A program made the translations under genes and the position numbers. A model generated the notes under the pieces. It had not been told where the DNA came from. It saw only the letters and a list, made by a program, of their open reading frames with translations, and did not search any database. This document shows, piece after piece, positions 36,657 to 47,100 of a DNA stretch of 64,000 nt. The stretch lies in assembly GCA_937892155.1 (NCBI GenBank), contig CALAUG010000031.1:1-64000 (forward strand). Direction: 5' to 3'. The stretch is from an uncultured Bacteroidales bacterium. Its GTDB lineage: Bacteria > Bacteroidota > Bacteroidia > Bacteroidales > UBA1715. Position 1 is the stretch's first letter. Every line of letters begins with the position of its first letter.

Positions 36657-37574
36657 ATGAACGTAGCCATTGTTGATTTAGGGACAAACACTTTTAACTG
36701 TTGCGTAGTGTCCATTGCTGGCACGAGTTTTCAAAAACTTCTTGATTTTAATGAATTTCCACGTCTTGGCGAAGGTGGCGTTGCATATGGTTTCATATCT
36801 TCCGAAGCAATGCAGCGTGGCATTGAATCACTTGCGACCATCAAAAAACGCATAGAACCATATAATTGCGAAACTATCAAACTGATAGGAACTTCCGCAC
36901 TTCGAAATGCGAAAAATGCACAAGATTTTTGCTCACTGGCAAAAGAAAAATTCAATTTCGACATTGAGATAATACAGGGAGAACAAGAAGCCGAATACAT
37001 TTTTCTTGGCAATAACCTTGCTTTTGACTGGCATGACAAAACCGCACTCATCCTTGATATTGGTGGTGGAAGCAATGAATGCATTATCTGCCAACACAAC
37101 AAGATTCTCTGGAAACACAGTTTTGAATGTGGTATGCAGCGAATTGTTTCTCAATTTGGCTTAACCCATCCGACAACAAAACAAACGAAACAAAATATTT
37201 GGAATTATCTGGAAGAAAATTTTTCCCTGCTGACAGAAAAGATTGCAACCTATCACATTGATATGCTCATAGGATCTTCTGGTGCTTTTGACGTGTTCCG
37301 TTCCATATACTTTGCACAAAATGAACTTTCAAAAACTGATACGGCTGCCGAAGAAATTCCAATTTCACAATTTAAAGACATTGTAAACTACCTGGCCGAC
37401 CACACACTTGACGAAATACACGCAATGCGCGGTATGGATCTTGATCGCGCACCACTACTACCAATAGCAGGATTAATAGCAAATTTTGTTGTCACACGCT
37501 ACAACATTTCAAAACTGATGCAATCATCATACTCGCTCAAAGAAGGAGTTATCCACAAACTGATGAATTATTAA
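36657..37574 (+). CDS. Ppx/GppA-family phosphatase
   Basis: A 305-residue ASKHA-fold protein of the exopolyphosphatase / guanosine pentaphosphate phosphatase family. N-terminal phosphate loop VDLGTNTFNCCVV (about 6-18), EGGVAYGF, GTSALRNAKN, the catalytic-Glu segment IIQGEQEAEYIFLG, and the second phosphate loop ILDIGGGSNECI identify it. It lacks the C-terminal HD domain of long Ppx forms. The substrate could be polyphosphate or pppGpp. It sits directly before pcm with no gap, so the two are co-translated or nearly so. Confidence 0.9.
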   Translation: MNVAIVDLGTNTFNCCVVSIAGTSFQKLLDFNEFPRLGEGGVAYGFISSEAMQRGIESLATIKKRIEPYNCETIKLIGTSALRNAKNAQDFCSLAKEKFNFDIEIIQGEQEAEYIFLGNNLAFDWHDKTALILDIGGGSNECIICQHNKILWKHSFECGMQRIVSQFGLTHPTTKQTKQNIWNYLEENFSLLTEKIATYHIDMLIGSSGAFDVFRSIYFAQNELSKTDTAAEEIPISQFKDIVNYLADHTLDEIHAMRGMDLDRAPLLPIAGLIANFVVTRYNISKLMQSSYSLKEGVIHKLMNY

Positions 37575-38222
37575 ATGGAAGACTCTTTCGTTCATATTGG
37601 CTTACGGAATCAATTGGTTGACGAACTGCAAAGCAAAGGCATTACAGACAATCGTGTCTTAACTGCTATGCGTAAAGTTCCCCGCCATTTTTTTTGTTTT
37701 GACGAGGCCTTAGCCAAACACGCATATCAAGACAAAGCCTTCCCAATTGAATCAGGACAAACTATTTCGCAACCATATACTGTTGCTATTCAATCACAAC
37801 TACTTGATATTCACAAGAACGAAAAAGTGCTGGAAATCGGAACAGGGTCGGGATACCAAGCCGCTATATTGTTCTCTATGGGCGCAAAAGTCTATACTAT
37901 AGAACGGCAAAAAAAATTATACATTAAAACGAAGCAGCTATTACAAGATCTTGGATATCAAATCCACACATTTCTTGGTGATGGGAACAAAGGCCTGCCG
38001 AGTTTTGCACCATTCGACAAAATTATCATTACTGCTGCTGCTCCACTTATTCCTATAGAAATACTCAAACAACTGAAAATTGGTGGAATTATAGTTGCGC
38101 CCGTAAACAACGGTACGAAGCAAACCATGCTCCGCATAAAAAAATTAAGCGAAACACAATTTGAGCAAAGCCAACACGGTGAATTTTCATTCGTTCCAAT
38201 GTTGACGGGACTCGGCGACTAA
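37575..38222 (+). CDS. pcm: Protein-L-isoaspartate O-methyltransferase
   Basis: A SAM-dependent repair enzyme that methylates isoaspartyl residues in aged proteins. It has 215 residues. Signatures: VPRHFF, the [13 protein letters not shown] substrate loop, the SAM motif [13 protein letters not shown] (about 91-103), and the C-terminal LRIKK segment. It starts immediately after the Ppx stop. Its TAA stop interlocks with the stop of the convergent prfC gene (38219-38222, CTAA). Confidence 0.95.
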   Translation: MEDSFVHIGLRNQLVDELQSKGITDNRVLTAMRKVPRHFFCFDEALAKHAYQDKAFPIESGQTISQPYTVAIQSQLLDIHKNEKVLEIGTGSGYQAAILFSMGAKVYTIERQKKLYIKTKQLLQDLGYQIHTFLGDGNKGLPSFAPFDKIIITAAAPLIPIEILKQLKIGGIIVAPVNNGTKQTMLRIKKLSETQFEQSQHGEFSFVPMLTGLGD

Positions 38223-39796
38223 AATTCCGAAGTAAAATGAAATTCTATATCCGGGAAATTTTGCTGTGCCATTTCCAATGCATACGCACTTTCCGCTAAG
38301 AAAACATCACAACCACGTTTATCAACGGCTAAACTTTGATATTTACGTTTCTTGAAATCCTCCAACTGCGCCTTGTTATTAGACGTAAACCAGCAAGCTT
38401 TATATAACTGTATAGGTTCGTAGCGGCATTTTGCATTATATTCGTGCTCCAAACGATATTCTATAACTTCGAATTGCAAAGCGCCGACAGTTCCAATAAT
38501 TTTTCGATTATTAAATTGATTGATAAATAACTGAGCAACACCTTCATCCATTAATTGATCCACACCCTTTGCCAATTGTTTAAATTTCATTGGATCGGCA
38601 TTTTCAATATAACGGAACATTTCTGGAGAGAAACTTGGAATTCCTGCAAAATGTAAATCTTCACCTTCTGTCAACGTATCACCAATCTTGAAGTTCCCCG
38701 AATCATACAAACCAACTATATCGCCTGGATATGCTTCATCGACAACAGATTTTTTTTCTGCCATAAACGACGTTGGATTTGAGAACTTCAATAATTTTTG
38801 CTGACGTATATGTAAATAGTTTTTATTTCTCTCAAAACGACCAGAACAAACCTTTACAAATGCAATTCTATCACGGTGGTTCGGATCCATATTTGCATGG
38901 ATTTTAAACACAAATCCAGTAAATTTTTCTTCATACGGAGAAACCATTCTTTCATCCGTTTTTGAATCTCGGGGTGAAGGAGCAATTTCCACAAACGAAT
39001 CCAAAAGCTCCTGAACGCCAAAATTATATAGTGCACTGCCAAAGAATACAGGAGCCAATTCGGCTCTTCGGTATGCTTCCACATCGAAATCAGGGTAAAC
39101 AGTTTCCACCAATTCAACCTCATCACGAAGTTTTTGAGCAGCACGCTCTCCAATTTTTGCATCTATTCCCTTGTCGTTGATATTTTCAAACTTTATAGCA
39201 GGTTGAATTAACTGCTGATTTTGTTCAAACAGGCGAAGATTTTGAGAATACAAATTATAGACACCTTTGAAATCGTGTCCCATTCCTATTGGCCAAGCCA
39301 ACGGACGAACTTTTATGTGCAATAAAGCCTCTATTTCGTCGAGCAATTCAAACACATCCTTTCCTTCACGGTCAAGTTTGTTAATGAAGACCATGACCGG
39401 AGTGTTGCGCATACGACATACTTCTGCAAGTTTTTTTGTCTGCTCCTCAACACCTTTAGCAACGTCGATTACAATAATTACGCTGTCAACTGCCGTCAAG
39501 GTTCTATATGTATCTTCAGCGAAGTCCTTATGTCCTGGAGTATCAAGAATATTGATTTTTCTATCGGCATATTCAAAGCCCATCACAGACGTTGCAACCG
39601 AAATTCCACGTTGTTTTTCAATTTCCATGAAATCGGACGTTGCTGTTTTCTTTATTTTATTCGATTTTACCGCACCTGCAACGTGAATTGCGCCTCCAAA
39701 AAGCAACAATTTTTCCGTCAATGTAGTTTTTCCCGCATCAGGGTGACTAATAATCGCAAACGTGCGTCGTCGTTGTATCTCTTTATCAAATGCCAT
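38219..39796 (-). CDS. prfC: Peptide chain release factor 3
   Basis: A GTPase that recycles RF1 and RF2 from the ribosome after peptide release. The length of 525 residues is normal. G1 is [12 protein letters not shown]3 is [10 protein letters not shown]4 is [10 protein letters not shown], and the [10 protein letters not shown] switch I segment is typical of RF3. Domains II and III follow. It is the downstream member of the minus-strand run that begins at 43908; the ketosynthase gene ends 19 bp upstream. Confidence 0.97.
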   Translation of the reverse strand: MAFDKEIQRRRTFAIISHPDAGKTTLTEKLLLFGGAIHVAGAVKSNKIKKTATSDFMEIEKQRGISVATSVMGFEYADRKINILDTPGHKDFAEDTYRTLTAVDSVIIVIDVAKGVEEQTKKLAEVCRMRNTPVMVFINKLDREGKDVFELLDEIEALLHIKVRPLAWPIGMGHDFKGVYNLYSQNLRLFEQNQQLIQPAIKFENINDKGIDAKIGERAAQKLRDEVELVETVYPDFDVEAYRRAELAPVFFGSALYNFGVQELLDSFVEIAPSPRDSKTDERMVSPYEEKFTGFVFKIHANMDPNHRDRIAFVKVCSGRFERNKNYLHIRQQKLLKFSNPTSFMAEKKSVVDEAYPGDIVGLYDSGNFKIGDTLTEGEDLHFAGIPSFSPEMFRYIENADPMKFKQLAKGVDQLMDEGVAQLFINQFNNRKIIGTVGALQFEVIEYRLEHEYNAKCRYEPIQLYKACWFTSNNKAQLEDFKKRKYQSLAVDKRGCDVFLAESAYALEMAQQNFPDIEFHFTSEF

Positions 39797-39815
39797 CTAT
39801 ATTTATTCTAAATCC

Positions 39816-41039
39816 CTACTCTTTCCACTTTTTTACCACCAAAGCACTATTTGTGCCACCAAAGCCAAACGAATTAGACAAAAATGCGTCTATTACTTTC
39901 GGAGTTGTTTTCGTCGCTATATTCAAATTCTTTGAATATTCGTCAGGCGTTTCAAAGTTAATATTTGGTGCAACGAATGAATTTTGCATCATCAACATTG
40001 AGTAAATCATTTCACTAGCACCAGCCATCCAACATTCATGTCCAGTCATTGATTTTGTTGAACTAATAAGCGGACGAACCGAGCCGAACAACGAATCCAA
40101 AGCCATAGCTTCGAACATATCACCCTGAATTGTTGACGTTGCATGAGCATTGACATAATCAATGTCAGATATTTGCATTCCTGCATCTTTCAAAGCTCGT
40201 TCCATTGCTATTCGAGAACCGCTGTCACTTGGTTGAGAAATATTGGCACCATTAGAAGAAAATCCATATCCGACAACTTCGGCCAATATCGTAGCACCGC
40301 GTTTTACCGCATGTTCATATTCTTCCAAAACAACTGTTGCTGCGCCACCACTCGGAACCAATCCATCGCGGGACGCATCAAACGGACGAGATGCTTTTGT
40401 TGGTTCGTCAACACGTACCGAAAAAGCACTGATGCCATCAAAACTACCCATAGAAAGATAATTGGTTTCTTGCGCACCGCCACAGACAATCATATCCTGC
40501 AGACCTTCACGAATAAACATTGCACCTAATCCAACAGCATGAGAACTACTTGCACACGCTGCACTGATGGTCATATTTACACCACGAAGTTTGAAAATAG
40601 TAGAAAGATTCATTGTAACAGTGGAATTCATAGACTGAAAAATCGCACCAGAACCCATCAACGTCGTATCTTTTTTCTCCAACGCAACCGTATGCGCATC
40701 AATTACTGCTTTTGCCGAAGAATCATTTCCATACAAAACGCCGACTTCGTTCTTTTCAAGATAATCCATATCTACGCCTGCATTTTTAAATGCTTCAACC
40801 GTAGCCATATACGCATATTCGCCTTGTTCCGGCAAACAAACACGCGAACGACGATCCAAAACACCTTTTAATTGCGGACGTTCCACGATTCCTGTCAAAG
40901 GAGAACGATAGCCATATTCCGTACGCATCGGATCAATACCTATACCCGACTTTCCTTCATACAACGATTTGGCAACCTCGTCAAGATTTTTTCCCAAACA
41001 CGAATAAATTCCGATTCCTGTTACAACTACACGCTTCAT
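39816..41039 (-). CDS. Beta-ketoacyl synthase, aryl-polyene/flexirubin type
   Basis: A 407-residue FabF-like condensing enzyme. The catalytic set Cys162 (SAACASSSHA), His299 (NAHATST), Lys329 and His334 (KSMTGHE) is complete, so it should be active in decarboxylative condensation. The sequence around the active site departs from housekeeping FabF (for example GHECWMAGASE), as in ketosynthases of aryl-polyene and flexirubin clusters. A tyrosine ammonia-lyase and FabG lie upstream on the same strand, which supports a role in extending an aryl starter. Alternatively it could be a second fatty-acid KAS. Confidence 0.85.
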   Translation of the reverse strand: MKRVVVTGIGIYSCLGKNLDEVAKSLYEGKSGIGIDPMRTEYGYRSPLTGIVERPQLKGVLDRRSRVCLPEQGEYAYMATVEAFKNAGVDMDYLEKNEVGVLYGNDSSAKAVIDAHTVALEKKDTTLMGSGAIFQSMNSTVTMNLSTIFKLRGVNMTISAACASSSHAVGLGAMFIREGLQDMIVCGGAQETNYLSMGSFDGISAFSVRVDEPTKASRPFDASRDGLVPSGGAATVVLEEYEHAVKRGATILAEVVGYGFSSNGANISQPSDSGSRIAMERALKDAGMQISDIDYVNAHATSTIQGDMFEAMALDSLFGSVRPLISSTKSMTGHECWMAGASEMIYSMLMMQNSFVAPNINFETPDEYSKNLNIATKTTPKVIDAFLSNSFGFGGTNSALVVKKWKE

Positions 41040-41089
41040 CTAATCATTTACTATTTTAAAGAGCGTATGCAACGCCCCAACAACTTCTT

Positions 41090-41620
41090 CTACCATTCAA
41101 TTCCAAAACGTACCGAAAGACCTGAGAAATCAATATCTCCTTCCGATTCATACGATGATGTTTCTAGAACCCAATAATCATCTCCTTCAAATTTATCATA
41201 GTACGTTGCGCCAACCAATATAGACAATGCGAAATCTTTTGCCGTTGCAAATCGAACGCCAACAGCACCATCGGCATACGCTCCTTGACCATGTCCTAAA
41301 TAAGATCCTAAACGGACGTGGAAAACTGGCGACACAGACTTTTTATTGCACGCAATATATTTTACTGCTGTGTAGAATGGCACTAATATGTAATCATTAT
41401 TGAATTCTGCGCCAAACCCAACACCAACAAATGTTTTACCACCAAAATAAAATCCGTGAGTTGTGGAAAGATTCACAGAACTTTCGCCATCAAAATGGAA
41501 CAAATTTCCTTCTTCGAAAAAGCCTTGATATCCACTAGGAACACGAATTTCAGATTCCTGAGCAAAGCCAAGAACTGCGCTTAAAAGCGCCACAACTGTT
41601 GTCAAAAATATTTTTTTCAT
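41090..41620 (-). CDS. Hypothetical exported beta-barrel protein
   Basis: A 176-residue protein with a signal peptide (MKKIFLTTVVALLSAVLGFA). The rest has alternating aromatic and polar residues, glycine-rich turns (GFYFGGKTFVGVGFGAEF) and a final aromatic residue (RFGIEW), as in small outer-membrane beta-barrels. Function unknown. It lies between fabG and the ketosynthase on the same strand. Confidence 0.7.
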   Translation of the reverse strand: MKKIFLTTVVALLSAVLGFAQESEIRVPSGYQGFFEEGNLFHFDGESSVNLSTTHGFYFGGKTFVGVGFGAEFNNDYILVPFYTAVKYIACNKKSVSPVFHVRLGSYLGHGQGAYADGAVGVRFATAKDFALSILVGATYYDKFEGDDYWVLETSSYESEGDIDFSGLSVRFGIEW

Positions 41621-41663
41621 TTTGTTTAATATTTAGTTAATAATGTAGTTTCTATTTATGTCT

Positions 41664-42392
41664 CTATGTATAAAGTCCACCATTTATGGAAATCACTTCA
41701 CCAGTAATATATGCAGCTTTATCAGATGCTAAAAATGCTACCAAATCGGCGACTTCTTCCGGTTTGCCGAAACGTCCGGCAGGAATCATTTTTTTCAATT
41801 CTGCTTCTGGTAAATCTTGCGTCATATCTGTTGCAATAAAACCGGGAGCGACAGCATTAACTGTAATTTTTCGTGAACCAATTTCCTGCGCCAAAGCTTT
41901 TGTTGCTGCAATTAAACCGCCCTTTGCTGCAGAATAATTCGTCTGCCCAGCCAATCCTTTTATTCCCGACAACGATGCAACATTCACGATTCTTCCACAG
42001 CGTTTTGTTATCATTCCTTTTAAAACACGACGAGTCACATAAAAAAAAGAATCCAAATTTGTACGCAATACGTCATTCCATTGTTCATCCTGCATAAACA
42101 CCATCACTGCATCTTGGCGAATACCCGCATTGTTTACCAATACCGAAATAAAATCATCGGGATGAGCATCTTGCCAAGCTGTGATTGCATTGTCAATTGA
42201 AGCAGCATCAGATACATCAAACGGAAGCAATTCGGCTTGTCCGCCTTCACTTTCTATGAGTTGTTTCACCTCTAAAGCAGCTTGTTCGTTCGACTTATAA
42301 TTAATAAGCACCGTGCAGCCTTCTTTTGCCAATGCCAGAGAAACTGCCCGTCCTATTCCTCGCGAACCACCTGTTACCAATGCGTATTTCAT
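41664..42392 (-). CDS. fabG: 3-oxoacyl-ACP reductase (FabG-like)
   Basis: A 242-residue short-chain dehydrogenase. The N-terminal cofactor motif is VTGGSRGIG (about 6-14), NNAG follows, and the catalytic Ser-Tyr-Lys set is at SLSG and NYSAAKGG. C-terminal VAFLASDKAAYITG is typical of FabG. It uses NADPH to reduce beta-ketoacyl-ACP. It lies one base after the ammonia-lyase gene and probably works with the ketosynthase downstream. A second fabG is at 61876-62622. Confidence 0.92.
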   Translation of the reverse strand: MKYALVTGGSRGIGRAVSLALAKEGCTVLINYKSNEQAALEVKQLIESEGGQAELLPFDVSDAASIDNAITAWQDAHPDDFISVLVNNAGIRQDAVMVFMQDEQWNDVLRTNLDSFFYVTRRVLKGMITKRCGRIVNVASLSGIKGLAGQTNYSAAKGGLIAATKALAQEIGSRKITVNAVAPGFIATDMTQDLPEAELKKMIPAGRFGKPEEVADLVAFLASDKAAYITGEVISINGGLYT

Positions 42393-42393
42393 A

Positions 42394-43908
42394 CTAAATA
42401 TTTATATGTTTCATATACTCTATCAACGTTGCCATTTCCTCGTATTTTGGTCTATCTTCAACAAAGACAGGAACCATTTTACGAATATCGTCATAAAATG
42501 CTTTTGTTGCTGGCGACAATTTATCTTGAATTTTCAAGCAATCAACTGCTTGAACCAAGGCCATACAATGTACCGACGCAACCTGAAACGCATTTTCAAC
42601 GACCTGTTTTGTCAACAATGCCGAATTCGTACCCATAGAAACGATATCCTGATTGTCATTATTGTTCGGAATACTGTGAACACTCATCGGATTCGACAAT
42701 GTTTGCGACTCCGCCGTAGTTGATGTCGCTGTGAACTGCGCTGCTTGTAAGCCATAATTTAATCCAAGTTTGCCAAGATTGACAAATGGTGGCAAAATAC
42801 CGTTGATTTTATCGTGGAATAGATAATTCAACTGACGCTCCATAAGCATTGTCATTTTTGCAACGCCAATTTTCAATTTATCCATTTCGTACGAAATATA
42901 ATCACCATGGAAATTTCCTCCGTGATAAACATTTTTCGTTTCAACATCCACGATTGGATTATCATCAACAGAATTGAACTCGTTTACAATAACTTTTTCC
43001 GCATTTTTCAATTCATCATAAACTGGGCCCAAAACTTGCGGTACACATCTCAGCGAATAGTACGGCTGTACTTTTTGATCCATCGAGAATACTTTTTTCG
43101 TTGTCTTTTGATTGTACAACTCAGCCTGACGGTCACGCATACATTTTGAACCTTTGGCAATCTCACGCATGCAAGAAGCAACATATTGTTGTCCTTCGTG
43201 CAATTTGATATTGTTCAATTCTGCGCTCAAAAAATCGTCGTACGATGAGGCTATTTCGTTCATCAAGACAGAGAAAATCAACGACAAGCGGAATAATTTC
43301 TGGGAATACACAAGATTCACAACACCAATACCCGTCATTACCGCCGTACCATTCACGATAGAAAGTCCATCACGGCCGTGTAATTTCAATGGTTTTAGAC
43401 CTTCTTTCTTCAAAACTTCGGCAGTCAGACATTTTTCTCCTTTGTAAAACACAAAACCTTCACCTATCAATGCAAGTGCCATTTGTGAAAGTTGCACCAA
43501 GTCGCCACTTGCGCCCACACTTCCATGTTGAGGAATAAACGGATATATTCCACGATTGATATATTCCTGTAATTGCTTAACACAATCAATATGGATTCCA
43601 GATTTTCCCAAAGTAAACGTCATGTAACGTGCCAACATAACGGCACGAACGTACAATTCGGGTAGCGGTTCACCCGCGCCACACGAGTGGGAACGAATAA
43701 TATTATATTGAAGATCATTCAAATCGGCATCACTCACGCGGTATTGAGCCATCGGGCCAAAACCAGTATTGATACCATATATAACCTTGTCCTTCGCAAA
43801 TTTCACAAGGAAGTCATAACTTTCCTCTATTTTTGCCGCATCTTTCTTGCTGATTTTCAAATCTTTGCCATCAAAAACGATAGCCTTAATTTGTTCAAAT
43901 GTTATCAT
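42394..43908 (-). CDS. Tyrosine ammonia-lyase-like aromatic lyase
   Basis: A 504-residue MIO-dependent lyase. Ala133-Ser134-Gly135 in GSVGASGDLVQ forms the MIO electrophile, and Tyr44 in the YGINTGFGPM loop is the catalytic base. The Ser73-His74 pair in RSHSCG is the pattern of tyrosine-selective bacterial enzymes. From memory, the sequence resembles the flavobacterial tyrosine ammonia-lyase over long stretches (YYSLRCVPQ, NVYHGGNFHGDYIS, HSIPNNNDNQDIVSMGTNSA). The product would be 4-coumarate, the starter for flexirubin or aryl polyenes. Histidine lyase (hutH) is the usual automatic label but fits less well. The start is the ATG at 43908, because the earlier in-frame start lies beyond the promoter box (43944-43951). 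Confidence 0.87.
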   Translation of the reverse strand: MITFEQIKAIVFDGKDLKISKKDAAKIEESYDFLVKFAKDKVIYGINTGFGPMAQYRVSDADLNDLQYNIIRSHSCGAGEPLPELYVRAVMLARYMTFTLGKSGIHIDCVKQLQEYINRGIYPFIPQHGSVGASGDLVQLSQMALALIGEGFVFYKGEKCLTAEVLKKEGLKPLKLHGRDGLSIVNGTAVMTGIGVVNLVYSQKLFRLSLIFSVLMNEIASSYDDFLSAELNNIKLHEGQQYVASCMREIAKGSKCMRDRQAELYNQKTTKKVFSMDQKVQPYYSLRCVPQVLGPVYDELKNAEKVIVNEFNSVDDNPIVDVETKNVYHGGNFHGDYISYEMDKLKIGVAKMTMLMERQLNYLFHDKINGILPPFVNLGKLGLNYGLQAAQFTATSTTAESQTLSNPMSVHSIPNNNDNQDIVSMGTNSALLTKQVVENAFQVASVHCMALVQAVDCLKIQDKLSPATKAFYDDIRKMVPVFVEDRPKYEEMATLIEYMKHINI

Positions 43909-43943
43909 TTTGTTGTAATTAAACCCTCTATATTCAATTATTG

Positions 43944-43951
43944 CAAAGATA
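43944..43951 (-). promoter_or_regulatory. Bacteroidota -7 box, TAL-fabG-KS
   Basis: TATCTTTG then CAA on the minus strand, 35 bp before the TAL start. Confidence 0.65.
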
Positions 43952-44105
43952 GAAAGAAATAGCAAAGAGACGACAAAATGTACACGATAAAATCCACGTG
44001 GAAAAAAAGTTCATATTTTTCACCCAACTCCTTGATTTCAAGCGCAAAATGTATTAATTTGCCGAAAAATTGTATATAAATAAAAATTTTTCAAGTGAGT
44101 CAAAT

Positions 44106-47100
44106 ATGAAATATTTTTACTCAATATTTATATCACTTTTTTTAATTATTTCATCCGCTTTTGCCGATGGAACAAAACAGCTTATGCCTAATCGTGGAAC
44201 GGAAGAGAATCCAATGCCGAAAGGAAATTGCTATATCGTTATTGGCGCACAAGAAGGTGGTAATGGCCCTTCTCGTCCGTTTGCTCGCTACAATCCTGAT
44301 GGTACGAGTGCTGATACTTCTGCGCGTTTGTATATTAACATTAGGGATTACAATACGGAAACTATTCGGTTTGGGTTTAGTGATATCTTTGCGGGAGAGA
44401 ATAGTGCTGCGGATGCCTCCTATGGTAAAATAGACCAATCTGACTATTCTAATTTGAAATTTAGAATAAAAGATCCTAATGGTAATGTCGTGTTTTCAGA
44501 ACGTAGTATGCCAAAGAGTGGGGATGGGTACATTGAGAGTTATGCAGAAGCATACAAAGGTCCGAAGAATGGTAGTAATGGCGGCTATGACTTTTTGGAA
44601 TTGCAACCAACGATGAATGGAAATTATTACATTGAATTTTGTAACGATCGTAATATTGGTACTACTGGAAGTGGTCAAAATGCAACGATTATAGGCTTGT
44701 TTGATGTGAGTGTGTGCGATAAGTCGGATAACTATAAACAAAAAGAGGGGCGTTTATGGTCGTACGCATGGAGTTTGAATACCGACAATAGTGCTAATGA
44801 GACGTGGACGTCGTTTTACACGATGTCAACAGACAAATATGTTTCGAAAGTGTATCTATCAGGATTCAAACCATACCAATTTGTGATTGCGTGTAATTCC
44901 TACGGGTCTAAAAGGACAGGAGATATGGAAAAAGACAGACAGTCTATACATGCAACATCAGATCCTTCAAAGGATATTCCAGAGTATCAGGTGTTTTTAA
45001 CGTGTCCAAGCGATGAGGAATGGGGTAAAGCGAGTCTGCCTCACCTTCCAGAAAATCTAACGTTTGCAGGTGATGCCATGACGTGTGAGGATTTGATTTT
45101 TGTGGTTCAATTGCTGTATAATGAAAATGCACAACTTGAATTGCATCTCGATACAGATGATGATGGTGTTGCCGATAGAGTTATTGCAAGTTTGTTACAG
45201 GCAAATATTGCAAAAGATCGTGGCTATCATTATCCTTGGAAAGACTCTACCGAATTGAGAAAAACGGGAATGCATGTATATAATTATTCCCCAATTACAG
45301 AGGGCTGTTCTCGAAAGTATTCGCTTTCGCTTTTTGACCAGACGTATAAGTATGAATACGATATAAGTTTGGCTGGAGAAAGTGAAGAAACAACAGATCG
45401 TGTCAACCCAGGTGACCTCGTGAAAGTATTGTATACTGACGGGGACGGGGTGGATGATAGTAAATATACGCCCAATAAGCCATTTGGCTCTTCGGAAAAT
45501 CCTATAATATTGTCTAATAAGGACGATTTTGACCGACTTGCTACAGCTGTGAATACAGGGGGAGACTATACGTTTACCATAGAGAACTATTATTGCAAAA
45601 AAGATGATGGAGTAACTACTTGTTATCCTCGTACGTTTACCATAAAAAATGATGAAGAAAATGCAGGGTTTAAGAATACGTATTTCTATTGTGCGTTCAA
45701 TACTGGAACAGTGACTTTGGATGCGACCTGGCAAGGGATTGGTACTGAGGAAAAACCTTTCAAAGGACATTTTGGTGCTGGACGATATGTGGAAAATCCT
45801 GTAAATGTTAAATCTGAGACAGATATCGCTACTGCAGGAGACCAGGACACAATTATTTTCTCTGGTGCAACATGTGGACTTTTTAATTATTGCGATGGAG
45901 CAACAATTGACAACATACACGTGAAAGGAAGTATATCTGCTGGAAATGGAAATTCATTTGGTGCCATTTGTGGTACGGCAACAAATACAACTTTTGAACA
46001 TTGTACCAACCATTGTACAATATCATCAAATACTTCTAATACTGGCGGTATTGTTGGTACGGCAACGCAATGTGCTATTGATTCTTGTTATAATTATGGC
46101 AATCTCACTTCTACAAATTCAAGTGCTAATGTTGGAGGTATAGCTGGCCATTTACAAAATGGCGAGGATAACGAATTATTTTTCTGTTATAACAGTGGGA
46201 CGGTAAGCGGCGGGGCGAATACGGGAGGTATTATTGGTTACGCACAAAATGATGGTTCGTCAATCTCGTACATATATGTTTGTAAGAATGTTGGTGATGT
46301 GAGTGGTGATGGTGTTGGAGGAGGAATAGTAGGACGTAACGAAGCGTATACAATTTCTCAGTGTTACAATAGTGGCTCGATTGATGGATATGCAATGTGT
46401 TTTTCATACGCTCCAGAAGAAGAAAACGACGAGGATGAAAATTATCTTGTATCATTGTTAATAGAGGATTGCTTGAATGTGGGAGAAACAAATGCACTAT
46501 CAAACGGAGGTGCGATATTCAATTCATTGTCTAATGCGGCGTATTATAATGGAGGAGATGGAATGTCTGCAGGTTCTATTGAAGATCTTTTAGAGGAAAT
46601 AGGATGTGGCGTGGACACAGAAACGGAAGATACTGATAACTCAGATGAGAATGATACTACTGGCGAAGAAACAGGTGGCTCTACAGATCCGTCTTCTGAA
46701 GAAGAAAGCGGGTGTCCGTTCTATTATGACGGCGCAGTACTCGATTTGCACGCAACGTTGTGTTGTGGCTCGATATGGCGTATGGAAGATGCTGGACGTT
46801 TATATCAAAATGATTCCACGTTCTACGTTAAATGGGATGGAAAGGATTCTGATGGAGAATGTGTTACGGGTGATGTAGAGGTGAATTATCAAAAGAATTC
46901 TGGGGTTACTCATTTCCCATTCTACGATTCTGAAAAAAGTGGGACAAATATGGATAAGGAGCCAGGATTGGTAGTGTATCGTATGTCCCCTATAAAGGAG
47001 GAAGAAAAAGGAAGTTCACAATATGGTAAATTGCCAAAAGAGTACTTCCAATCAACCAACTACGATGAAAATGAAAAAGGATTGCAACTTCGTCTTTTCT

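Noticed and set aside
42394..43908. Histidine ammonia-lyase (hutH) assignment
   Set aside because: The tyrosine-type selectivity residues, the overall resemblance to the flavobacterial tyrosine enzyme, the neighbouring ketosynthase and the lack of other histidine-degradation genes favour a tyrosine ammonia-lyase.
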